Shown in pieces: positions 21,726 to 33,189 of a DNA stretch of 64,000 bases. The position numbers were made by a program, and so were the translations under genes. Within the stretch, counting starts at the first letter, position 1, and the number at the start of each line of letters is the position of its first letter. This stretch comes from Sambucus nigra (Eukaryota; Streptophyta; Magnoliopsida; Dipsacales; Adoxaceae): the NCBI GenBank assembly GCA_949130495.1, contig OX422220.1, positions 127,570,268-127,634,267 on the forward strand, given 5' to 3'. The notes beneath the pieces are model-generated. The model saw nothing but the letters and a program-made list of their open reading frames with translations, searched no databases and was not told the origin of the DNA.

Positions 21726-23521
21726 TGAATGCCCATTTTTTATGGTTCAAATTATGCATACTGGATAACTAGGAAGTTAGCCTTAAAAGAAATTGATGAA
21801 CGTGGACACTACCCACTGTGACCGAAGATAATGTCGAGAGTCCTAAGCCTGTTTCTTCGTGGACTAAAGATGAGTTTAAATGGAGTAATTATATCTCGCG
21901 CGGTTTGAGTGCCATCTCTAGAGATGTCCCCCCTGATGAGTTTCATCACATTAAGACTTACAGGACATCTAAAGAATCTTTAGATACCCTCCCGCTAACT
22001 CATGAAGGAACCAACTCTCTTAAATCTTCTAAGCTGCAAAATCTGACTACACAATTTGAAAATATTACTATGCCTGAATCTGAATCATTTGAAATTTTTT
22101 ATGCTCGACTCTCCAATATAGTAAACTCGAGTTTTAATTAAGGTGAGAGAATACCTGAGACGTGTGTAATTAGGAAAATTTTATCACTCCTTGCTCAGTT
22201 TATTCCTAAGGTTACCGTGCTAAATTCATTGGGAATCCTAAATACTCTTAGGATAAAGAACTTCTTGGAGATCTTCAAACATATGAGATAGATATGTTTC
22301 ATAAAACAGTTAAAACTAAGGAAATAGGGATTTCTTTGAAAACTCAGACTAAGAAAAAAAAAGAGAAAGTTTGCAAGTCCAAGTTCGAATTTTATTTTGA
22401 ACCTAATGATTTAGAACTTTTTGTAAAAAAATTCTCAAATTTTCCAAAGAAAAGACCTTTGAGAAGGTTTGTGGGAAATATGAGATAAGGTGTTATGAAT
22501 GTGAGGCAAAAAGGAACAAGGCACATGAGTGTCCCACTAGGATTAAGAGAAAGGGAAAGAAAAGTGTGAATAAACCCACTCTTAACGATAGTGAAGTAAG
22601 GTCCGTTAATTCAGGGGGAGAATCAACACATGAATCATGTGTTGCGTTCATGGCTTGTCATGTTAGCACTTCTAGTTTGTCCCACGCTGATGAGGACATA
22701 TCTAAAAGTTTAAGACTCGATGATGTTTCGACCCATTCTGGAGAGAGGGAGGATGAGATTTTGAGTGAGGGAGAAGGTGATCTCAAAAAGGCATTTAGTG
22801 ATATTTACACCGAGAATTTGAAAACAGAAAAACTTAATAATGATTTATCTCTTAGGGTGTAGAATTAAATAAGCAGGAGAAAGTTGTGATAGAGTGTGAG
22901 GCGTCTGTGGGCCAAGTCGAGAAGGTGAAAATTTCTTTACGTGAGCAGTTGATTATTTTAGGTAAGGTAAAGACCGATTTGACCAACATAGTGTCTATTC
23001 TTATAAAAGATCTTCGATCTTCAGTGGAGACTCGTGAGAAACTTGAAGCCCATATATCCTAACTTGAGATTGATCTCAAACGTGCTCGGGAGGTTAACGT
23101 CATTTTAGAGGACACATCTAAGAATGTTAGAAAGATCCTCGGTCCTGCGTTAGTTAATGTTGAGAGGAAATGGATTGGTTCTGATGGTGCATCCACTTCT
23201 AAATCCTAAGTTTGTGATGGATCCTTATGGCCCTCAATGTAACCCACCTAGGCGACTTAACCCATGTAGGAGAGCTCGTACTAGATGTTTTGTGCTTGGT
23301 GGACTCAAGCCCATTTATATTTATTCCCATTACAAACAAATAGATCACGTTAGAGTGTTCTGTTTTAAGCTAGGAAGAGTGTCTTATAAGTATGTTCTTC
23401 GATATGCTCCCACAGGAGTTCCTGCACACAATCCCACACATGTTACTCCACCTTCTCCCACACATGATTTTATTGATTTTGAGAGTTTTCGAGAGCATGT
23501 AGAGTTTCTAGTTAAAACTTA
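21726..23521 (+). pseudogene. Copia2 gag (SIRE-like), frameshifted
   Basis: The N-terminal part is visible from 21726 (NAHFLWFKLCILDN). The capsid region at 21818-22139 reads DVPPDEFHHIKTYRTSKES, SSKLQNLTTQFENITM and FEIFYARLSNIVNSSFN, matching UBN2-type gag. After a TAA at 22139 it continues ERIPETCVIRKILSLL and, in another frame, ELLGDLQTYEIDM. The zinc knuckle at about 22491-22535 reads CYECEAKRNKAHEC: the knuckle His is Asn. A coiled-coil-like acidic tail follows (22566-23120), then a second degenerate knuckle (HYKQIDHVRVFCFKL, about 23328). Confidence 0.82.
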
Positions 23522-24063
23522 AAAATGTTTGGTGGAGGAATTTCATAGGGTGTCTTTTCCACATGATAACTCCTCTGAGCCTAATGATTAAAGTTGAGAC
23601 TTGTTTCTAGAATAGGATGATTATAATGCATATATTTCTTATTCCTATTGTTAGATTGTATTCTCAATGTATTTATATTTTTCATTTCTCTATTTTTAGA
23701 AAAGTCCAAAAAGTGTTTTATTTTTCTAAATTTTTATTGAAAAATACAAAAAGATTTTTGAATTTTATGAAAATGGAAAAAGATTTTTTTGATAAAATAT
23801 TTTGAAAAAGACAAAAGATTTTAGTATTTTCTTTTATCACTATATATGGATGAACATTTAGGATGTTCGGATCACCCATTCATGTCGTATTTCAGCATGA
23901 CTTTTTCGCAGCGTTTTTACACATGATGCTATTTCATCAGTGTGCTTAATAATGTGTGGACTCATTACGCTAATATTTGATGGCTACTTACTACATGCTT
24001 GGATCCAAGTCACCTTTAATGCACACGTGCACGAACTTATTTGAACATTGCACTTTTTTATCA
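23522..24063. other. Copia2 non-coding internal DNA left of Tat2
   Basis: AT-rich, with A/T runs at 23690-23830 and no coding similarity. It continues on the other side of Tat2 at 38685. Confidence 0.6.
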
Positions 24064-24068
24064 CTTGT
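24064..24068. repeat. Tat2 target duplication, left copy (CTTGT)
   Basis: CTTGT directly precedes the repeat end TGTAAGAGGG. The identical CTTGT lies at 38680-38684 after the other LTR. Confidence 0.9.
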
Positions 24069-25307
24069 TGTAAGAGGGAAGTTTAGAGTAGATGGAAGCG
24101 TTTCCCCTTTTGGAGTATAGTAATGATAAGTTAACCCAACAACACTATTGATTAATCACAAGACACCCAATCACAACTTAGTGAAGATAAACTCAGTTTG
24201 AACTCCCAAATCTCTCATGTATAACTCAAAAGATAATAACGAACTCAAAAGTAACTCATTTAAAGGGAGAGAGAAGTAAGCAGCCTAGATACACCTTGGG
24301 AGGCAGCCAAACACCCTAACTACCCTCAAGAATCTTTGTCAAGTATTAAAGCTTCATAATAAATGACAGTGGTGGGTGAATAAACTCTCTAGTTTGTAAT
24401 AAATCTCTCTCTGACGTGTATTCTCTCCAGTGATAACTCTTGTACTCTCAAAACGAACATCCTCTTCCCAGAGGTGGTTGGGGTCCTTAAATAGCCACCA
24501 CACTACTCCCGAGGTAACTCAGTCATTAATAACTGTGAAAGACATCCCTCATACTTTATGTCACAAATATTAAATACATGATGCCTTAGTTAGCTCTACG
24601 TAATAAACATTAAATGCCAATACATGCTTTTTGCCTAACCACTATATGTCAGGTGGCTGTCATCACAGAGGTGGATCACCAACAGTCTGACAGCTCCAAA
24701 TACCATGGTGGTTTACTCAAGTGAAGATTTGACACTGTCTAGCTATCTAGTGACATCACCTACAGTACATGTGACATTAAGTAGAGGGTTATTTGGTTCA
24801 TAACATAACGCCCGATGGAAATCAAGTCTTCTCTGCTCGGGGTTCCACAGTCATGGTCTTTTGGTGTTTTACCAGGTATATCTAAGATGGTCGGACAAGC
24901 CCCAATGGTGCCTAACTTATCAATCCTCCAAACTAAGTCCCTCTAAAGTTCATGATGAGGTCGTTCAATAGAGCATGAAAGCTCTCCCAGGCTCTGCCAA
25001 GCATGGTCTCTCGCGTGTATTGTTCGACCTCACACTAAAAATCATTATACTCATTACATCATTATATTCGTTATAGCCCACAGTCAATATAAACAAAGAT
25101 ACAGTGTGACTAAGTGACATAACAAGCTAAAGGGTGAGCCGCCAGGCTAAGCTGCCTCGCTTGAGCTGCCATGCTGAGCTGCCACGCTTGAGCTACCTCG
25201 CTGAGTTGCCATGCTGTGCTACCATGCCTCCCTACCTCGCTGCCAAACACTGTTGTTAATGGGGGGATTATCTTTAATCTCAGGATTATCTTCAAGCCCC
25301 CTCTACA
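24069..25307 (-). repeat. Tat2 3' LTR
   Basis: Plus-strand ends are TGTAAGAGGGAAG and CCCCTCTACA (inverted TG/CA). It is homologous to 37530-38679. It carries about 50 bp near its start (ACCCAACAACACTATTGATT and following) absent from the other LTR, and a 13-bp minisatellite near 25134-25245. Confidence 0.88.
25134..25245. repeat. 13-bp minisatellite in Tat2 LTR (GAGCTGCCACGCT type)
   Basis: About eight degenerate units of 13-14 bp follow one another: GAGCCGCCAGGCTA, AGCTGCCTCGCTT, GAGCTGCCATGCT, GAGCTGCCACGCTT, GAGCTACCTCGCT, GAGTTGCCATGCT and variants. The other LTR has a shorter, rearranged version at 38537-38612. Confidence 0.8.
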
Positions 25308-25320
25308 TTTACCCTTTTGT
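25308..25320 (-). other. Tat2 polypurine tract
   Basis: Minus-strand CACAAAAGGGTAAA abuts the 3' LTR, the expected place for the plus-strand primer. It is short and impure. Confidence 0.5.
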
Positions 25321-25439
25321 GAAGAGATTTTTTGTGGAAATAAGAAATTTCTGCCCGAAAACTTCTCAATCCAATGAACATTCTCTGTGTGAAAAAATCT
25401 GGTGTCTTTTCCTTCATTGCAACCAACTGAGGTTAACAC

Positions 25440-25800
25440 CTCCTAGAAAAAGTAAAATTCTCCCCGATGTACCGAAGTTGAAGTTGTGCGACTTATGAGT
25501 GCTTTGGTAAAGGGACATTGCAACTTTTTTCTGTTTCGAAGTTTCAACCGTTTTGGCTTGACTATTTGAAATTCTCCTGATAGACCTACTAACTTTCTCA
25601 AATACTCGTTTTAACTTTGGGGAAGTGAAATTCTCTCATTTATACGGTTGTGGGGTATAGTTTTAGGTAGTGAGTTTTTTTATTTGGACTTCCCCTATCA
25701 TTGAGACTTGTGAAATTCTCCGTTGTAACGGTTCGCCATGTTCGAAAAAAGAAGAAATTCTCCTCGATGTAGCTGAGTCATAATTTTAACAAAGTTTGGA
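25440..25800. repeat. Degenerate interspersed repeat with core GAAATTCTCC
   Basis: Five copies of (G/A)AAATTCTC(C/T) occur near 25453, 25568, 25627, 25708 and 25754, each followed by a variant of GATGTACCG. The spacing is irregular (46-115 bp). It looks like a decayed tandem array in the Tat2 3' non-coding region. Confidence 0.55.
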
Positions 25801-26302
25801 CTTGTGGCGAGGGGACATCATAGTTTTGTTGAACCGTTGGGACAACTTATTCATTTGGAGTTATTGGATATGTTTGACAAAAGTGCTAGAGCCAAAACTC
25901 AAACTTGCCAAGGAAGGAAACCCTTTCCATTCCCTATGGGCACTTTATTAATGACGTGTCACTATCTTTTCAACTGTCAAGATGCTTCCCTATGTGACAT
26001 GTGTCCATTTGAAATGATTATAGGCGAATTTGCACGTGTCTTAGTGGGAAAACTCAAAAGACAAGTTTTAAGGGATTGCAAACATCTATTTTAAAAAACA
26101 CTTAACCATTTTTCTTCTTTGTCTACTTTAAACTCCCAGAGCCTTTTTTTACAAAAAGAGAGACTAAACCCGCCATTGTTAACCAGGTTTTCTCCACTTG
26201 TTCGCCTTTCATCACCTCTTTTATCATCACTTGCAGCTGTGTTCCTCTATTTCCATGCCCCTCTCCACTTTTTAAGATTTTCTTCTTCCACCATTCCCTA
26301 CT

Positions 26303-28060
26303 ATGGCCTCTTCCAGCGTTCCCAGCACACCCACCACCAGTGCTCCTCATGTAACCACCTTGGGTGCCATCGCATTGGTGGAGACATGTCAAGAACCACT
26401 ACATTTTTACCTCCGATCACCTATATTTTGCAAATATGATGAGTTCTCTAAGGGGTGCAGGACTTATCTCTTTTCAGCCAAGTATGACGCTTTACTACTC
26501 GCTGATGAAGACTAAGATTCCACTTATTAGGGATATTTTCATCCTGAGGGGACAATGCAGTTTCATCTTGATAGAGGTGACTTCCCTTGGTCCCATATTG
26601 ATTTTGAAGAACCTAGTGGCTTCCCTTCCCACTTTGCTTCTTGGAACTCGTTTATGCATTCCACTTATTCTGATGTTCTTTCCAAGGTTAGTCTCCATCG
26701 AGCTGCTTGGTTTGGGGAATTTACTCTTTCTAAACACAATGCTGCCCTTCAAATCTTGGTCTCCTGTTTGAATAATACAATGCACACATTCATTGCTTCA
26801 TCGCAAAATCATTAGTTTGGGGAATTTACTTGAGGATGTTTGCGAGATACTTAGGCTTGAGCCCGTAGGAACTTAAGCATATTATAATGAGGCTTTGTAT
26901 GCCGAAGAGACAAAGGCCCGAGAAAACTTGGATCAAATCTACAGGAGGTGTATCAGTAATTCCAATAAGGCAATCTTTACTCCCCTCATAAACTACTTCA
27001 ACCGTTCCAACCCCACATATGAATTTGGCTCGGGCAAAGGTACATATCTTGAGTTGTCAGCCTACATACTTGTGATTCTATCACGTTTTATCTTGCCTGG
27101 AAAGCCCCATGATCAACCACATAGAGACTTGATTAATCTATCTATCCGTTTGGCCAGGGGGTATAAGCTTCCTCTAGTAGCCATGGCCGACATGACCCAT
27201 CTAGATATGGAACGGTCATTGGGACGATACAACTTATCCATTTTTGCCAATTCCATCGTTCTGACTGGTTTTCTTTACTTTCTCTTTCTCGAGATATCTG
27301 TTTACCACAGTTCCCTTCGTGTTGGGGAAATCATCAAGCCCCGTCACCTTTTTTCTTCCACAAGAAACATATTAGGAATGATCTTCTGGGCATTTTTTAC
27401 AAAACAAGCTGCTTCGTGATTAGGCCTTACAGCGAGGATTATTTTACACATAGTTGGGATTTTTTTGGTGTCGTATCTAGGGTTGTGGTACCTACCTCAG
27501 ATGATGTTATAACGAAGGACCCTTTATTTGCCATGGTTTTGGCTTTGACTCCTAGCTATCGGCCCTCTTACCCTGACTGGGGGTATATATCTGAACATTA
27601 CAACCCCAATCGTTGTAGCCATAAGTTTGGGTACGACCAAGGGGTTCCTCAACCTGTATTTCAATATTCTCACTCCAAAGCATCTTTCTCTAAGGCCTGT
27701 GCCTTTTATACTGTGTCAGCTGCTTCCATGATCTGCTCAGCCATAAGTGGCCGTGTTACCATTCATGCCCTTTCTAGGAAGGGGGATGTAACTAGTGATT
27801 TTGTGATGAAGTATTGGCCAAGGAAGATGGCCAAAATTGGCGAGTTCATCCGAGGTCCCCACGTCTACCCCACTACTAAGAGTTTTCCTTCCTTGGAGCT
27901 GGGGCTGAAGGGTAATTCCATTATGGGAATTGAGTTCCCACTTTGCCAAATGCCAAAGGACCCCCAGCGATCTGCCTCCATACTACCCAACAATCATCGT
28001 TGTTGCACCGAGAGCCAAAAAAACTTCAACGCCTAAACCTCCAGTTGGCGGTACTTCTTC
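26303..28060 (+). pseudogene. Tat2 antisense ORF: aminotransferase-like plant mobile domain (PMD), main part
   Basis: The start is probably ATG 26303 (MASSSVPSTPTTSAPHV). After a frame change near 26515 the PMD text begins: WNSFMHSTYSDVLSKVSLHR, AAWFGEFTLSKHNAAL, NTMHTFIASS, LEDVCEILRLEPVG, then from 26895 KAIFTPLINYFNRSNPTYEF, HRDLINLSIRLARGYKLPL and, after a stop at 27417, YNPNRCSHKFGYDQGVPQPV. The pattern HTFI...GE.T.TLEDV..L..LP..G and Y.PHRV..QFG.DQ..P is that of PMD proteins. Function is unknown: PMD occurs in transposons and in domesticated MAIN-like proteins. It is antisense to Tat2 pol. At least two frameshifts break it. Confidence 0.78.
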
Positions 28061-30510
28061 CACTATAGCTTCTGATGAAGGTCCCTTGCAACCCCTTTCC
28101 CAAAAATTAAAGAATACCAGAAATGGGGCCTCTTCAAAGACCAAGTCCCCACGCAACCCCCAAGCGCCTATTGATGCTTTTCCTATTGCCTTATTTCCTT
28201 AAAATACTTATGTGCCTAAGGAAATATGGGAAGCAGTTAGAAAGGAGGTTGAACGTATTCAACGAATATTTTGCCAAACTATGCCCTCAGTTCCTCCTGC
28301 TGAGTTATTTCCCACTATTATGGTGGATCCCACTAAAGGGGATTCACGAAGAAAAAGGGGGCCTTCAAGTGCTGGCACCTCTAGTAAAAGGAAGAAAACT
28401 TTGGGAACCAAGGCAAGTAAATAACAAGCCTCTGCAGTTCAACTTACAACGGTCACCGCTACTCCTAGGCATTCTACTTCTCCTTCTCCTGATGAAGTTG
28501 TACCAATTGATGATAGTCCTGAGGCTGCTGCTCATTTCACTGAGAGGGCATCTCTTCACTCATCTCCCCCAGCTTCGCCCGTTTTCGTACCATAACAGTC
28601 TTCATCTGATCACGAGGTTAGTCTTTCCACATTTAATCGTTTATAACTTAGTGAAGTTTCTTCTCTTTCCTGACACTTTTTCTTTCTTTCTCATTTTCAT
28701 TAGGAGTCTCATGAAGAAAGTACTTTTCCTCCATTTAGCCCTTTCATGGGAGTACGCTTTGGTGGATCCATGATCGAATCATCTCCTCCCCATTCACCCA
28801 TGATAAGTCTGACTTACTCACATTGTTCGGCCTCCAGTGAGAGGTCTGATGTGCTTATTGAGTCTATGGGGCTTTCCTCTCATCCAGAGGAGACTCTCCT
28901 ATCTTCTTCTACTACATACTCTTTGACAGTGTTTCCTCTAGCTGTGATTCCCATTTTGCTAAGCTCTCCCGAGGTAGCAAGCGCTAAACACTTTTAAATC
29001 ATTTTTTCTAGTGTGTGAGTCTTCTTATCATCTTGATGTATCTCAAGTTAAGAGATATTCCTTTCTAGTTTCATCATTGGCTAACATCCTTCTTCCATAT
29101 CTGTTGACAAGCCCTATAATCGCAGTCCCCCTCTTCGGTACTATAACTGAGGTAAGCAACACTTGGACCTATTTCTCCCTTCTTCTGTACTTATTCCCCA
29201 TTTTTAATGCTTATCTTTATTTTGCCAATTATCTCCAGATCTTGTCCCACCACCTTCTCTTGGTGATTTGCCTTTTCCTAAGGCCAATGTCGATGTTTCT
29301 TCCCAGCGTGGTGGTTCGTCTTCATTCACCAATGTTAGCACATCGCTTGGAGGTGAAACATCCTCCTCAAGTGGGAGTCCTATGTTGGACTTGGTACCTT
29401 TTGCTGGCGAAGTAGATTTATCGGATGTTGAGGGTGCCGTTGGGGTTTCTGAGGAAGTAAGCCTGACCCCAACAGTTCCCACCATTGTAGCCTCCCCGGT
29501 GATTCCCGTTCTTACTCCAGCCACTGCTGAGGTACTTTGCTAGATTCTCTTTATTTCTCGTTGTTTGTTTTTTATTCTTAACAATGCATAATCTATAAGA
29601 GTCTCATTTCTCAATTTTTTTTCACAAACTCCCCCTATAACAGTGACTTAACAACGAAAATTCTTGTTAAGCTTTTTCAGCAAACTCCACCTATAACGGT
29701 GACTTAACTTTTTTGCAAACTTTACCTATAACAGTGACTTAACGATGAAGACACTTGTTAAGATTTTTCACAAACTCGACTTATAATAGTGACTTAACAA
29801 TGAAAACACTTGTTAAGATTTTTGCAAACTCCACCTATAACTGTGACTTAACAATGGAAAAAGTTCTTAAGATTTTTTACAAACTCCACCTATAACGGTG
29901 ACCTAACAATGAAAACACTTGTTTAATATTTTCCACTTAATCATTATTTCTTCTACCTGTCCTCAGTTTTCTCGTGAATCTTTTTTGGCGGGAGAGAAGT
30001 CTCCACCAGTTCTTTCATCCATCACTTCACCCCATCGGGAACCCTCCATTTCAGAAGATTCTAGTCACGACGACCAAGGTTCCACGACTAGTGTTGCCAT
30101 TGATAGAGAATCTGGTTGTGACCTTCCACTACCCAACTTAGCTCCTCACGAATTTTTCCCCATGTTCCTTTAGCGTTCTCCTCAAATGCCTACCATTCAT
30201 CGTTTGGTAATTGAGTAGCATACAAGCCACCATCCTGAGACTTTTACTGTGGATTTCCTTCGTTCCAACATCCCCATGATGAGCCATAGGCTTCAGGGCA
30301 TGGAGATCGTTGTTGCTGATATCGTCAACACTCGTACCGCGAACGTTACCAGACCTCTTCTTAACCAATTCCTAGGCTATCTGAGGGAGTTGGGCTGAGA
30401 TGTCTTCCATTTTGACTGGCTAATTGCGCACTTAAAGACTTTGAAGACCCAACGACTGCATAGCTAGTGGGAACTTCTATAGAAACACCAGGAGGATCAA
30501 TGGGCTAAGG
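28061..30510 (+). pseudogene. Tat2 antisense ORF: Ser/Pro-rich tail with four putative introns
   Basis: The low-complexity S/P/T-rich tail seems divided by introns that all start after GAG: GAG|GTTAGT (28617) to TTCATTAG (28703); GAG|GTAGCA (28974) to CTTTCTAG (29068); GAG|GTAAGC (29152) to ATCTCCAG (29238); GAG|GTACTT (29532) to GTCCTCAG (29966). Lengths are about 87, 95, 87 and 435 bp. Exons read ESHEESTFPPFSPFMG, SERSDVLIESMGLSSHPEE and FPKANVDVSSQRGGSSSF. The C-terminal block (MPTIHRLVIE, FTVDFLRSNIPMMSHRLQGM, LRELG.DVFHFDWL, about 30188-30460) looks conserved. Splicing is inferred from the sequence. Confidence 0.5.
29618..29925. repeat. Tandem repeat (about 50-60 bp unit) inside a putative intron
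   Basis: Six degenerate copies of the unit TTTTTCACAAACTCCACCTA and TAACGGTGACTTAACAATGA, AAACACTTGTTAAGA follow each other; one copy is shortened. The array lies wholly within the putative 435-bp intron of the antisense ORF. Confidence 0.85.
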
Positions 30511-30995
30511 AAACTAAGTAGACTAAGCTAGCACCTCTACTTTAAGCTGCTAAAAAGGAGGTAGAGGACATCGAAGAAGATTTACGTATGGGGAAGATAA
30601 AATGAGAGAAACTCCTTATCGAGCTTACATAAATGCAAATGACATTGGAGGTTTCTATTAACGCCCAATAGTCTTGCCTAGTAGCTTCCTTGGGCCTTCC
30701 CAGAGATTTTTTCTCTGCGCCAGACCTGTGGTTCCTCTTAGGCCAATGAAGTTTTGTATACATTTTCCTCTTTCTTTTTATGTAATTCTTGGGTTGTAGC
30801 TCCAAATTTTTCAATTCCCCAAAGTTTGTGAATGAATGAAAAATATATACATTTTCACATGGCATTTCTTTATGCTTTCACTGTTTGCTTATATTATGGA
30901 GCTCTATAATTTTTCATCCTCACTCGGGTTGCAATAAAAATGAATTGTATATTCATAATAACAGCTAAATATAATAATAGTCTAAACTTAATTAC
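30511..30995. other. Gap between convergent antisense ORF and Tat2 pol ends
   Basis: The plus strand has the end of the PMD tail (KKEVEDIEEDLRMGKIK, about 30553-30603) and then AT-rich DNA. Both the plus ORF and the minus integrase end here, so the two coding strands converge. I see no further gene. Confidence 0.5.
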
Positions 30996-32440
30996 TTACA
31001 CATGATAGAATTTCAACCACTTATTGTTAATCTTGAATGGCTTGTCTTCTTCCATCTTAGAAATTAAGCAATAACCTGAATCATGAGCTTCTTTTACAAT
31101 GAAAGGTCCTTCCCAATTTACTGCAAACTTAGGTAGAGGAAGTCCCCTGATGTGCTTCACTTTTGCCTTCAAAATGAGGTCTCCCTCCATGAACTTTCTT
31201 GGTCTCACCAAGTTATCATATGCCCTGGAGAGCTGCTCCGTATACATTTGAAAGTGCTGCATCACATTATCTCTGTGTTCGTCCAATGCTTCCAACTGCA
31301 CATTTCTATTCTGAAGGAGCATGCTAATTCGCAAGGTATATCGAGCAGAGGGAATTTTCAACTCTACTGGGAGAATCACATCATCCCCATAAATAAGGGA
31401 GAACGGAGTATACCCTGTGGAGTTCCTCTTGGTTGTTCGATAGGCCCACAATACAGCTGCTATCTTGTCATCCTATAATCTTGGGAAATCCTCCATCGTT
31501 TTAGGCAAAATATTAACCAAGGTTTTGTTAGTTGCTTCAGCTTGACTGTTTCCCTTTGGGTAGGCTACCGTTGATGTATGATGAAGAATGGAGTACTTGT
31601 CTATGAGCATTGTTACCTCTTAATTGACGAAGGGGGTTCTGTTAACTGAGAGAATAACCTTTGGAATCCCAAAATGATAAATGATGTATTCTCCGATGAA
31701 GTTTCTCACCACCCCTAATGTTTCCCTTCTTAGTGTTATCACTTCAGCCCATTTTATGAAGCACTCCGTTGCTACTAGTATCTAGATCTTCCTCCTTGAA
31801 GAAGGATGTATTGCTCATACTAGGTCAAATGCCCAAGTGTGAAAAGGATAAGGCGTTGCCAGGGAGTGTAGGTCCATCGATGGGGCATAGATCATATTTT
31901 CATGAAGTTGGTAAGCCTTACACTTTCGAATGAACTCATCCGAGTCCTTCTCCGTCGTTGGCCAATAATACCCCAACATCATCAATTGGTCATACAACTT
32001 TGCCCCTCTTATGTGAGTTGGATCATGGTCTTATTGGAGTACCTTGGCTGCTTCTTCCTTTGTGATGTAATGCAATGGCCTGTTGAAGTATCCTCTTCGA
32101 TAAAGCTACCTCTCCTGAGCATAGAACCTCTAGGCCCTTTGCTTTAGTCCCATTGCATCAATTTTCTCTATTGGGACAAGTCCATCTTTAATGAAGTCAA
32201 TGTAAGGCTGCCTTCAGTCTGGTTGAACTTTAACGAAATGACATTCAGTCGCCTTGAAGAATAACTGGCACTTATTGCACTTCCGTAGTAGCTCTTCTAT
32301 GTCCAGCTTAATTCTAGGACAAAAATTTTCCTCCCTTTTAATTCTCATGTAAAGACGTATCTCAGTTATTTCGTAGTTCTCTTTATGTGTTTTCTTTAAG
32401 CTTTGATCTACTTCTTCTGGGCCGATGCATCTTGACAACC
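30996..32440 (-). pseudogene. Tat2 integrase
   Basis: The H2C2 zinc part is at about 31815-32000 (MLGYYWPTTEKDSDEFIRKC; the second Cys of CxxC is Tyr in KAYQLHE). SLATPYPFHTWAFDLV follows, holding the first catalytic Asp. The middle of the core (31480-31810) is stop-rich. The C-terminal part is open for 151 codons (30996-31451): MWAYRTTKRNSTGYTPFSLI, DDVILPVELKIPSARY, EGDLILKAKV and NWEGPFIVKEAHDSGY. These match Tat integrases. An RNase-H-like connector lies upstream (32214-32438, with FFKATECHFVKVQPD). Confidence 0.85.
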
Positions 32441-32789
32441 ATCCTCCTACGTTTTTGAAGTAAAGGTTTCCCTAGTTTGTAAAGAATTGGGATAATTCCC
32501 TCAGCTCCATCGCTCCTTCCCCCGATTCCAATTGTTTTTTGATCTTTCCCCTCCAATTAGCATCCTCCTATATCGAGAATTGTTTCTATTACCGAGGGAG
32601 CTGTTCTTCATTGTATCACAATTATGGTTGTATCATTTCTCTTGAGACTCTTCAGAGTAATGGTGGCATAGGAATTTGGATGGCAGTTCATCATTCGGGC
32701 ATATCTCTTGATCTTGGTCCGATGGAACTGGCTGAGAAGCCTCTAAATGATTATTCTGTATGGTTCTAGACTCAGGTGTTTATGCGAAT

Positions 32790-33170
32790 ATTCTCCATTA
32801 ACTTGTTGAATCACCAAGTTTGAGTCACCCGTGATGAAAAGTGAACGAATTCCCCTTCCAAGGGCCTCCCGCAACCCAGTACCAACACTTCATACTCTGC
32901 TTCATTATTGGAACAAGGGAAATCTAACTCGTAGGAAAGATAAATCTCCTCTATTCCTCTTGAAATAATAACTGCAACTCCTCCTTTCTTTTGAGGATCC
33001 ATCAAACTGCATCGCCCATTCTTCATCACTTACATCCAAGCAATTGGCCTGCATGTCATCTCCTAGAATATTCTCTCTAGGTGGTTCAAACCTCCCAGAG
33101 GGGAAGATTGCCAAGAGGTCTGCGTATGCCTTGATCTTGATCGCACGAGGAACCACGCACTTAAGTCATA
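32790..33170 (-). pseudogene. Tat2 RNase H
   Basis: EEWAMQFDGSSKE (first catalytic Asp present) is followed, after a frame change, by KKGGVAVIISRGIEEIYLSY and ELDFPCSNNEAEYEVLVLG (Glu present). The expected GDS motif reads SSRVTQTW, so the third acid appears lost. Order and sequence match Tat elements. Confidence 0.82.
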
Positions 33171-33189
33171 TTCTGAGAGGATGAGGAAC

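Noticed and set aside
29204..29524. 106-codon minus-strand ORF, Thr/Gly/Ser-rich
   Set aside because: Antisense of a Ser/Pro-rich exon of the PMD ORF; low-complexity mirror.
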